A stretch of 64,000 nt of DNA from JAMXLO01 sp963726125 (GTDB lineage: Bacteria > Pseudomonadota > Alphaproteobacteria > Acetobacterales > Acetobacteraceae): positions 62,001 to 126,000 of the forward strand of contig CAVSBG010000002.1 in assembly GCA_963726125.1 (NCBI GenBank). Reading direction: 5' to 3'. Under the pieces are notes generated by a model. It ran no database searches. It saw only the letters and a list, made by a program, of their open reading frames with translations, and was not told the origin of the DNA. A program made the position numbers and the translations under genes. Shown one piece after another: positions 52,464 through 60,585 of this stretch (its first letter is position 1; each line of letters opens with the position of its first letter).

Positions 52464-53726
52464 ATGAAACTCCTGTGGTTCCACCTGATGCCATACACCG
52501 AGCTGCCGGAGGATTTCCGGCAGAAGCATCCCTCGGTATGGGTCGATATCCATTCGTCGCTGTTCGATCCGAAGCGCGCCCACCTGATGTACAACGACTT
52601 CATGGACGAGATGGAGTTCGCCGCCGACGTCGGCTTCGACGCGGTGTGTTGCAACGAGCACCACTCCAATGGCTATGGCCTGATGCCGTCGCCGAACCTG
52701 ATCGCATCGGCGATCTCGCGGCGCACGCGCGATACGGCGATCTGCGTGATGGGCAATTCGCTCGCGCTGTACAACCCGCCGACGCGCGTCGCGGAAGAGT
52801 TCGCCATGATCGACTGCATCTCGGGCGGGCGGTTAATCGCTGGCTTTCCGGTCGGGACGCCGATGGATACCTGCTACTGCTACGGTCAGAACCCATCGCT
52901 GCTGCGTGAACGCTACCTCGAAGCCCACGACCTGATAATGAAGGCGTGGCAGCACGCCGACACGTTCGCGTTCAACGGCCGGTTCAATCAGCAGCGCTAC
53001 GTGAACATCTGGCCGCGGCCCGTGCAGCGTCCGCATCCGCCGATCTGGATCCCCGGCGGCGGGTCGATCGAGACGTGGCAGTGGTGCGCAAAGATGGATT
53101 ACGTCTACGCCTATCTGTCGTATTTCGGCTACAAGGATGGCAAGGCGACGATGGATGGCTTCTGGGCCGAGATGTCGCGCCTGGGCAAGGACCGCAATCC
53201 ATATCGCGCCGGCTTCCTGCAATTCGTCGGCGTGGCGGAGACCCGCGCGAAGGCGATGGAGCTGTACCGCGAATCCGCTGAATACTTCTACGGTCGTTGC
53301 CTATACACTGACCCTCGTTGGGCCACCCCTCCCGGCTACGTCACCGAGCCGACGCAGCGGGCAGGACTGCAGAGCCAGGTGGGCCGCGCAGCCTCATTGG
53401 CCGCACGGGCTCAGGCGCGCGACGCAACCCAGATGGAGGAAATCGTCGAGCGCGGCTACGTCATCATCGGTTCGCCGGATGAAGTCGTGGAACAGCTAAC
53501 CGAAGTGGCGACGTCGCTGAACGTCGGACACCTGATGTTGTTGTTGCAATACGGCAACATGGGCAAGGAGCTGACCAAGTACAACACCAGGCTGTTCGCC
53601 GAAGCCGTCATGCCGAAGCTGAAGCCACTGTTCGACGAATGGGAGGACCGCTGGTGGCCGCAGCCAATGGATGCGTCACAGCGCGCCGATGTTCCAGCCT
53701 TTGTTCCTGGTCTGGCAGCGGAATGA
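52464..53726 (+). CDS. LLM-class flavin-dependent oxidoreductase, long type
   Basis: 420 aa. Luciferase-like barrel with FHLMPYTELPEDFRQK at the start, then DVGFDAVCCNEHHSNGYGLM, NSLALYNPPTRVAEEFAMID, and RLIAGFPVGTPMDTCYCYG in place of the usual GxGxGW loop. C-terminal VEQLTEVATSLNVGHLML. It is longer than the other three LLM proteins in the window and belongs to the monooxygenase branch acting on alkyl or aromatic compounds. A hairpin precedes the start. Confidence 0.88.
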   Translation: MKLLWFHLMPYTELPEDFRQKHPSVWVDIHSSLFDPKRAHLMYNDFMDEMEFAADVGFDAVCCNEHHSNGYGLMPSPNLIASAISRRTRDTAICVMGNSLALYNPPTRVAEEFAMIDCISGGRLIAGFPVGTPMDTCYCYGQNPSLLRERYLEAHDLIMKAWQHADTFAFNGRFNQQRYVNIWPRPVQRPHPPIWIPGGGSIETWQWCAKMDYVYAYLSYFGYKDGKATMDGFWAEMSRLGKDRNPYRAGFLQFVGVAETRAKAMELYRESAEYFYGRCLYTDPRWATPPGYVTEPTQRAGLQSQVGRAASLAARAQARDATQMEEIVERGYVIIGSPDEVVEQLTEVATSLNVGHLMLLLQYGNMGKELTKYNTRLFAEAVMPKLKPLFDEWEDRWWPQPMDASQRADVPAFVPGLAAE

Positions 53727-53757
53727 TTGCCTCGCTCACCTGATCTGATCCGGCGCC

Positions 53758-53913
53758 ATGGTCAGCCTGCTCTTCATCGTGCTGACAGCGGCGATGGTGC
53801 TGGTGTGGCGCGGGCATAGATCATCAGGCATGACGGCCTTCGCGCTCGCTGCTGTCCTGGCGGTGGTATGGTTCAACCATCACATCACCGACCCGTTGCA
53901 GTTGGGCTTCTGA
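53758..53913 (+). CDS. DUF5993-type small membrane protein
   Basis: 51 codons: MVSLLFIVLTAAMVLVW, a short basic loop, then AFALAAVLAVVWFNHHITDP. Two helices with a conserved-looking WFxHHxTDPL end, the pattern of DUF5993 proteins that are encoded next to dsbB. It lies two bases before the dsbB start, so the two are cotranscribed. Function unknown; probably a DsbB-associated inner-membrane protein. Confidence 0.75.
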   Translation: MVSLLFIVLTAAMVLVWRGHRSSGMTAFALAAVLAVVWFNHHITDPLQLGF

Positions 53914-53915
53914 TC

Positions 53916-54476
53916 ATGGCGCGGCGCAACGAGTTGGTCGCGATGCTGAACCTTCTCGGCCTGCTGGGCATCACCGCGGTGCAGATCGCTGCCTACGTGT
54001 TTCAATTCGCGCATGGCGAGCTTCCGTGCCCGCTATGCCTGCTGCAACGCGTGGCGTTCGCCATGGTCGCATTCGGTTTTCTGCTGAATGTCACACACGG
54101 CAGCCAGCCGGCGCACTACGGCATCATCCTGCTGAGCGCGCTGTTCGGTGCCAGCGTATCTGGCCGGCAGGTACTGCTGCATATCGTGCCCGGCTCCGGT
54201 GCGTATGGTTCGGCGATTCTCAATTTGCATTTCTACACCTGGGCATTCCTGCTGTTCGTCGCCACGATTCTGGCGACCGCCACGCTGCTCTTGCTCCACG
54301 CCGGAGATGTCAGCCCGGCGCAGAGCACGCCCCCCTTCCCGTTGCTGTCCATTGTGGTGATCGCGGCCATCGTCGTAACCGCTGCAAACGCCGTGACGAC
54401 CTTCATCGAATGCGGGCCCATCGAGTGTCCCGACAACCCGGTCAGTTATTGGTTGCTGAATGTGCTCGCGCATTGA
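53916..54476 (+). CDS. dsbB: disulfide bond formation protein DsbB
   Basis: 186 aa from the ATG at 53916. Four helices. The first periplasmic loop has the quinone-linked pair Cys38-Pro-Leu-Cys41 (ELPCPLCLLQRVAF). The second periplasmic segment, between helices 3 and 4, is expected to hold the DsbA-reactive pair, and IECGPIECPDNP near the C-terminus supplies cysteines. DsbB reoxidises DsbA and passes electrons to quinone in the inner membrane. No dsbA is in the window. Confidence 0.88.
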   Translation: MARRNELVAMLNLLGLLGITAVQIAAYVFQFAHGELPCPLCLLQRVAFAMVAFGFLLNVTHGSQPAHYGIILLSALFGASVSGRQVLLHIVPGSGAYGSAILNLHFYTWAFLLFVATILATATLLLLHAGDVSPAQSTPPFPLLSIVVIAAIVVTAANAVTTFIECGPIECPDNPVSYWLLNVLAH

Positions 54477-54485
54477 TCGCGGTTT

Positions 54486-54523
54486 CTCCCCCTCCCCTTG
54501 CGGGAGGGGGTTGGGGGAGGGGG
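54486..54523. repeat. C/G-rich REP-like palindrome, copy 3
   Basis: CTCCCCCTCCCCTTGCGGGA and the G-rich complement (GGGGTTGGGGGAGGGGG) match copies at 7641 and 29497. It lies between dsbB and the efflux operon and could help terminate dsbB transcription. Confidence 0.75.
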
Positions 54524-54554
54524 CCGCGCCCGCACCTCATCCACGCATAACCGG

Positions 54555-54584
54555 TTGACCCACGCCGCCAAGCCTCTCTATTGA
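54555..54584 (+). promoter_or_regulatory. possible sigma70 promoter of the RND efflux operon
   Basis: TTGACC (54555-54560), an 18-base spacer and TATTGA (54579-54584) lie 60 bases before the adaptor gene start. The match is fair, not decisive. Confidence 0.4.
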
Positions 54585-54643
54585 GCGCACCGCGTGCGCG
54601 ATCGCGCAGCACCCCCATGAGAGGCATCCGGAAAGGACGGCCG

Positions 54644-55843
54644 ATGATCATCCGCCGCCTCGTCCTGCTGCTCGCAATGCTCCCACTGCTAATGCCCCCC
54701 GCCGCCTTTGCACAGATACCAGCAGCCGGCGGCCCACCCGCGGTCGGCGTAGTGCGCGTACAGAAGGCGCCGATCACCGAAACCTCGGAATTTGTCGGAC
54801 GCATCGAGGCAACGGATCGCGTCGCACTGGTTGCACGCGTGACGGCGTTCCTCGATCAGCGGTTGTTCATCGAAGGCTCGGAGGTAAAAAAGGGCGACCT
54901 GCTCTACATGCTGGAGCAAGCACCCTTCCAGGCCGACCTCGCGGCCAAAGCGGCCACGGTGCAGCAGACCCAGGCACAGCTAGCCAACGCCACACTTGCC
55001 TTCAACCGTGTGGCGTCGCTGCTGAAGACACCGGCCGGGCAGCAATCAGCGGTGGACGATGCGCGCGCAACCATGCTGTCGGATGCCGCGCAGGTGCAGA
55101 ACGCCGAGGCACTGCAGCGCCAATCGCAGATCAATCTGGACTACACCGAAATCCGCGCACCCATCGGCGGCAAGATCGGGCGCACCAGCGTCACCATCGG
55201 GAATGTGGTGTCGCCCAGTTCGGGCGTGCTGGCGACCATCGTCAGCCAGGACCCGATGTACGTGGTGTTCCCGGTGGCGTTGCGCACCGCCCTGGACCTC
55301 CGTGACCGCTACGCGAAGGAGGGCGGGTTCAGCGCGGTGGTGATCAAACTGCGTCTGGCCAACGGGCATATCTACAGCCAGCCCGGCAAGCTCAACTTCT
55401 TCGACAACACGGTATCGCAGACCACCGACACCATCACGCTGCGCGGTTCGGTCGCCAATCCACCGCTGAATGATGGCACCTTCGGGGGTGCACCGGTGCG
55501 TGAATTGACCGATGGCGAATTCGTCACTGTGCTGCTTGAAGGCGTGGAGCCGATCGAAGTGCTGACCGTGCCACGCGCGGCCGTGCTGTCCGATCAGCAA
55601 GGCGATTACGTCTACACCGTGGATGCGCAGAACAAGGTGCAGCAGGCGCGCATCCAGATTGGCCAGTCCACACCCACGACGGCTTCGGTACTCAGCGGCT
55701 TGACCGAGGGCGCCATGGTCATCGTTGACGGCGTGCAACGCGCCCGGCCGGGCATTGTGGTCTCACCTGGTCCGGCAAGCCCACCAATGACCGCTGATCC
55801 GGCGGACCTGCAAGGCAAGACAGCGGCACCAGCCAGCCGATGA
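54644..55843 (+). CDS. RND efflux periplasmic adaptor (MFP) subunit
   Basis: 399 aa from the ATG at 54644 behind AAAGGAC. Signal peptide (ends AAFAQ). Barrel-sandwich halves VARVTAFLDQRLFIEGSEVK and LDYTEIRAPIGGKIGRTSVT flank an alpha-hairpin with QAQLANATLAF; then the membrane-proximal domain (QARIQIGQSTPTTASVLSGL, MVIVDGVQRARPG). AcrA/MexA type: it bridges the inner-membrane pump to an outer-membrane channel. No TolC-like gene follows. Four-base overlap with the pump gene. Confidence 0.93.
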   Translation: MIIRRLVLLLAMLPLLMPPAAFAQIPAAGGPPAVGVVRVQKAPITETSEFVGRIEATDRVALVARVTAFLDQRLFIEGSEVKKGDLLYMLEQAPFQADLAAKAATVQQTQAQLANATLAFNRVASLLKTPAGQQSAVDDARATMLSDAAQVQNAEALQRQSQINLDYTEIRAPIGGKIGRTSVTIGNVVSPSSGVLATIVSQDPMYVVFPVALRTALDLRDRYAKEGGFSAVVIKLRLANGHIYSQPGKLNFFDNTVSQTTDTITLRGSVANPPLNDGTFGGAPVRELTDGEFVTVLLEGVEPIEVLTVPRAAVLSDQQGDYVYTVDAQNKVQQARIQIGQSTPTTASVLSGLTEGAMVIVDGVQRARPGIVVSPGPASPPMTADPADLQGKTAAPASR

Positions 55844-58800
55844 TCTCCGCCGTCTTCATCGCGCGGCCACGTCTCGCGATCGTCGTTGCGATTGTCATTA
55901 CGATTGCCGGTGCGCTGGCGATGCTGCGAATTCCGGTGGCGCAGTTGCCCGACATCGTGCCGCCGCAGGTCACGGTGAGCGCGACCTATCCGGGTGCCTC
56001 GGCCACGGTGGTGGAGGCCGCCATCGCACAGCCGATCGAGGCACAGGTCATCGGCGTCGACAAGATGATCTACATGAAGTCGAACAGCGGCAACGACGGC
56101 AGCTACGGCCTGACCGTCAGTTTCGACTCCAGTTCAAATCCCGACATCGACGTGGTCAACGTCAACAACCGAGTGCAGACCGCGATCTCGCAACTGCCGG
56201 CGGAGGTCCAGCTCGAAGGCCTGACCGTGCAGAAGCGGTCATCGGCGATCCTGGAATTCCTTGCGTTCTACTCAGACGATCCGAAGATGGATCCGTTGTT
56301 CATCACCAACTATGTGCTGATCAACGTTCTGGACTCGATCTCGCGCACGCCGGGCGTGGGACAGGCGAACCTGTTCAGTAAACTGAACTACTCGATGCGT
56401 GTGTGGTTCGACACCCACCGCCTGGTCAGCCTGAACCTGACGCCGGGCGACATCATCGCCGCGATCCAGGCGCAGAACGTGGTGGCGCCGATCGGGCGCA
56501 TCGGTGCGCGGCCAATCGGCGACGACCAGCAGTTCCAGTTCAACCTGCAGACGCAAGGGCGGCTGGTCACCGCGGAGCAGTTCGGCAACATCGTCATTCG
56601 CGCCAATCCGGACGGCTCCGTGCTGCGTGTGCGCGACGTGGCGCGCGTCGAGCTTGGCGCGCAGAACATGGACAGCGAGACCCGCCTGAACGGACAGCCG
56701 GGCGTTCCAATCGGCATCTACCTGGCGCCGGGTTCCAATGCGGTGGATACCGCACACGCGGTCGCCGCGACCCTGGCGCGGGCGCAGGCGCACTTTCCGC
56801 CCGGGATGCACGCGCAGATCATGTACGACTTTACAACCTTCGTCAGCGATACGCGGCGCGAGGTCCTGCGCACTCTGGCGATCGCCTTCGTATTGGTCGT
56901 GGCCGTGGTGTTCCTCTTCCTCGGCAGCTTGCGCGCAACGATCATCCCCACGGTCGCCGTGCCGGTCAGCCTGGTGGGAACCTTCGCCGCGTTGCTGGCG
57001 CTCGGCTACACCGAGAACACAGTATCGTTGCTGGCCCTGGTACTCGCCGTCGGCATCGTCGTCGATGATGCGATCGTCGTTGTCGAAAACGTCGAGCGGG
57101 TGATGGAGGATCATCCCGAACTTTCCCCCGCCGAGGCAACGCGACAGGCCATGCTGCAGATCACCGGGCCGATCATCGCCATTACCCTGGTGTTGCTGTC
57201 GGTGTTCGTGCCGGTGGGATTTATTCCGGGTCTGTCGGGAGTCATGTTCCGTCAGTTCGCCGTCACGATCAGCTGCGCAATGCTGATCTCTGCGCTGAAT
57301 GCGCTGACACTGTCGCCCGCATTGTGCGCGGTGTTCCTGCGGCATCGGCCGCGTCGCGGCATCATGGGGCGGTTGCTCGGCGGCATCGATCGGGTGCGCA
57401 ACGGCTATGCGGCGGTGGTGCAGCGCCTGATCCGGTTCTCGCTGCTGTCGGTTGTGGTGATCGCGGGCTTCGCTGTCGGCATATATATCGAGTCCCTCAG
57501 CACGCCGACGGGCTTCCTGCCGACAGAGGACCAGGGGGCATTCTTCATCGCCGTTCAATTGCCGGATGGCGCGTCGGTGCCGCGCACCGAGCTTGTCGCC
57601 GAGCGCGTCGAAAAGATCCTACACGGCATGCCGCAAGTTGCGGATACACTGGCGATCATTGGGTTTTCACTGCTGGATGGCGCCCAAGAACCCAATTCCG
57701 CGTTCCTGGTGGCGCGGCTGAAACCGTTCGCTGATCGCGTGGGGGCGGCGAACTCGGTGGAAGCGGTGATCGGGCGGACCTTCGGGGCGGTGCAACAGAT
57801 ACGCTCGGCCCTGGTGTTCCCTTTCAACCTTCCGCCGATCATCGGTTTGGGCACTGGAGCCGGGTTCGAATATCAGCTTGAGGCCTTGCAAGGACAGGAC
57901 CCCAGCGCGAACGGTTCCGTCATGCAGGGACTGATCGCTGCGGCGAACCAGGATCCTCGGCTATCGCATGTGTTCTCGACCTTCACCGCGACCAATCCTT
58001 CGCTATTCCTGGATATCGATCGCGACAAGGCGCAGGCACTGGGACTGAACATCAGCGACATCTTCACCGCGCTGAGCGCCACGCTCGGTGGTGTGTATAT
58101 CAACAACTTCAACCTGTACGGCCGCACCTGGCAGGTGATCATCGAGGGCGAGGCCGCCGACCGCGCCGATATCCCCGCAATCTGGCAGATCTACGTGCGC
58201 AACAGCCGCGGTCTGATGGTGCCGCTGCGGTCCGTCGCATCGTTACGTATCGTCACCGGACCGCAGGTGGTAACGCGCTACAACAACTACCGGTCGATCA
58301 CCATCAATGGAGGGCCGGCGCCGGGCGTTTCATCGGGCGACGCGTTGGCGGCGATGGCCGAGGTGTCGGCGAAAACGTTGCCGCCAGGCTATGGATTCGA
58401 ATGGACGGGAACCGCCTTTCAGGAGGAGTTGGCCGCTGGGCGCACTGGGTTGATCCTGGGGCTGGCAGGTACTGTTCGCATATCTGTTCCTGGTGGGTCT
58501 GTACGAGAGTTGGATGATCCCCATTCCGGTGCTGCTGTCCGTGACGGTCGGCGTCCTGGGGTCGTATATTGGGTTACGGTTCGCCGAACTCGCGCTCGAT
58601 CTCTATGCGCAGATCGGCCTGGTCGTGCTGATCGCGCTGGCGGCCAAGAACGGCATCCTGATCGTGGAGTTCGCGAAGGAACAGCGCGAACAGGGTTTGT
58701 CGATCCGCGAGGCGGCGTTGCTGGGCGCACGCATGCGCTTTCGCGCGGTCATGATGACGTCGGTGGCGTTCATTCTGGGGCTGGTGCCGTTGGTATGGGC

Positions 58801-58969
58801 GACCGGAGCGGCACAACTAAGCCGGCGCGGCGTGGGGACCGCGGTGTTCGCCGGAATGATCGTTGCAAGTTCTATCGGGATATTCCTGATCCCGATGCTG
58901 TATGTCACGTTCCAGGGAATGCGCGAGGCGGTGAAGGCTCGGTTCGGCGGCCAGCAACACAGTCCGTAA
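55840..58969 (+). pseudogene. RND efflux pump (HAE1 family), one frameshift
   Basis: AcrB/MexB type inner-membrane drug:proton antiporter. From 55840: ISAVFIARPRLAIVVAIVIT, AQLPDIVPPQVTVSATYPGA and the helix 4 acidic pair in GIVVDDAIVVVENVERVM. Late in the gene, at 58468-58469 (GG), one extra base shifts the frame; removing it restores GLAVLFAYLFLVGLYESWMI and joins NGILIVEFAKEQREQGLSIR to the end at 58969 (1042 aa, normal). In the uncorrected frame translation runs on to 58995 as nonsense. All pump domains are otherwise intact, so sequence error is likely. Confidence 0.9.
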
Positions 58970-58972
58970 GGT

Positions 58973-59269
58973 TCAAGCGACCGGCGGAAGGTTGAGGTGC
59001 TCTTCGATCCGCCGCACGCGATGTTCAAGCTCACTGAACAATATGCCATGCCCCATGACCGATGCATGGTACTGCGTGAGGGTCTGGCGAACGGTCACCT
59101 GACCGTGCTCCAGATCGTCCAGCTTGCGGCCGTGTTCATGCAGCAGAAGCGTATGCTCGTTCAGAACACGAGTATGCTCGGTCAGGATACGCGTGTGCTC
59201 GTTCACGGTCTGCGCGACCTGTGAGAGCAACTGGTAAACTGCGGCGATGTCGACTCCGTTACCACTCAT
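58973..59269 (-). CDS. small coiled-coil protein with heptad repeats
   Basis: 98 aa. Residues 20-55 are near-perfect seven-residue repeats NEHTRIL, TEHTRVL, NEHTLLL, HEHGRKL, a parallel coiled coil with His at a fixed position in each turn. It has no signal peptide and no membrane helix. I do not recognise a family. It is convergent with the efflux pump gene (3 bases apart). Confidence 0.65.
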   Translation of the reverse strand: MSGNGVDIAAVYQLLSQVAQTVNEHTRILTEHTRVLNEHTLLLHEHGRKLDDLEHGQVTVRQTLTQYHASVMGHGILFSELEHRVRRIEEHLNLPPVA

Positions 59270-59335
59270 GTGCTGACCTGCCTGGGCGAATGCTATGCCG
59301 TGGGCGATCTGCTGACAATGATCTTGCCAAATCGT

Positions 59336-60514
59336 TTATGCACCGCCGATCAGCGCAAGCGTGTGGCGGGCGATGACAACCTCTTCGTCCGTCGCGATCA
59401 CGTAGGCTGGTAATGCCGAATCCGCGCGCGTCAGCAGCGTGTCGCCAGCCCGGTTGGCCGCCTCGTCGATGGCGAAGCCGAGCCAGTGCAGCCGATGCAG
59501 CACACGGGCGCGAATGTCGGGGCTGCGTTCGCCGATTCCGGCGGTGAACACCATGCCATCGATGCCCCCCATGCTGGCCGCCATCGCCGCGACAGTGCGG
59601 GCGGCATGGTAGACAAAATATTCAACCGCAAGCCTGGCCAGCGGCGCGTCGCTCGCCAACAGGGTACGCATATCGTTCGACACGCCCGACAGTCCCTTCA
59701 AACCGCAATCGGCGTAGAGTAAATGTTCGACCTGTTTGACACTCCAGCCTTTCTGCTGTTGCAGCCACAAGATAATGCCGGGGTCGAGCGAGCCGGGCCG
59801 CGTGCCCATCGGCAACCCATCCAACGCAGTGAACCCCATCGAGGAGTCGACGCTGCGTCCACCAGCCAACGCGCACATCGAAGCCCCGGAACCAAGATGC
59901 GCGATCACGACACGGCCCAGCGCGATCTCGGGGACACGTTCCGCCAACGCACCGGAGATGTACTCGTAGGACAGACCGTGGAAACCATAGCGGCGCACAC
60001 CCTCGCGATACAGCGCGTCCGGGATCGCGAACCGATCGGCAACCGCGGGATGGCCACGATGGAACGCGGTATCAAAGCACGCGACATGCGGCAGTTTCGG
60101 GAACAAATCCGCCAACGCCTTCAACACCGCGACCGCGGGGGGATTATGCAGCGGCGCGAGCGGTTCGAGTGCGACGATACGGGCCAGCGCAGCGTCATCC
60201 ACCAGCACCGGCGCATCCATGTCAGGACCGCCATGCACCACGCGATGCCCGAAGCCGATAAGCGAACGCTTGTCGAACGGACCGTCGGGCAATGCCGCCA
60301 GCTTCGCCAACGCGTCGGCGTGGTCTTTGGTTCTTACCGTGCGATCATGCACGGGCTTGCCCTCGGTGGTCGCGACAAGCAGGCGCCCGTCGCCGCCGAT
60401 GTTTTCTACCTCGCCGCTGACACCGCGCACCGGTGCGGTGCCTGTCACGTCGTAGACGGCGAACTTCAGGCTGGAGGAACCCGCGTTCAGAACGCACAAG
60501 CGACGATCTTGCAT
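59336..60514 (-). CDS. ackA: acetate/propionate kinase
   Basis: 392 aa from the ATG at 60514; an upstream frame to 60562 exists but the usual length favours 60514. Signatures: VLNAGSSSLKFAVYD, GHRVVHGG, CFDTAFHRGHPAVADRF, YGFHGLSYEYISG, HLGSGASMCALAGGRSVDSS and TRPGSLDPGIILW, then AGIGERSPDIR. It interconverts acetyl phosphate plus ADP and acetate plus ATP. Usual partners (phosphotransacetylase, phosphoketolase) are not adjacent; the CoxL-like gene is divergent. Confidence 0.93.
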   Translation of the reverse strand: MQDRRLCVLNAGSSSLKFAVYDVTGTAPVRGVSGEVENIGGDGRLLVATTEGKPVHDRTVRTKDHADALAKLAALPDGPFDKRSLIGFGHRVVHGGPDMDAPVLVDDAALARIVALEPLAPLHNPPAVAVLKALADLFPKLPHVACFDTAFHRGHPAVADRFAIPDALYREGVRRYGFHGLSYEYISGALAERVPEIALGRVVIAHLGSGASMCALAGGRSVDSSMGFTALDGLPMGTRPGSLDPGIILWLQQQKGWSVKQVEHLLYADCGLKGLSGVSNDMRTLLASDAPLARLAVEYFVYHAARTVAAMAASMGGIDGMVFTAGIGERSPDIRARVLHRLHWLGFAIDEAANRAGDTLLTRADSALPAYVIATDEEVVIARHTLALIGGA

Positions 60515-60585
60515 TGCCTCATGGCCTTTCATGTCCGGAGCGTGCATGCTTTGGCCGATCACAGACGAGCTCCGGAGATCCGTCC

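Noticed and set aside
56272..57558. 428-aa minus-strand frame inside the RND pump gene
   Set aside because: It lies fully opposite a strongly conserved pump gene and its composition (Arg, Asp, His, Gln-rich) is typical of a shadow frame in GC-rich DNA.
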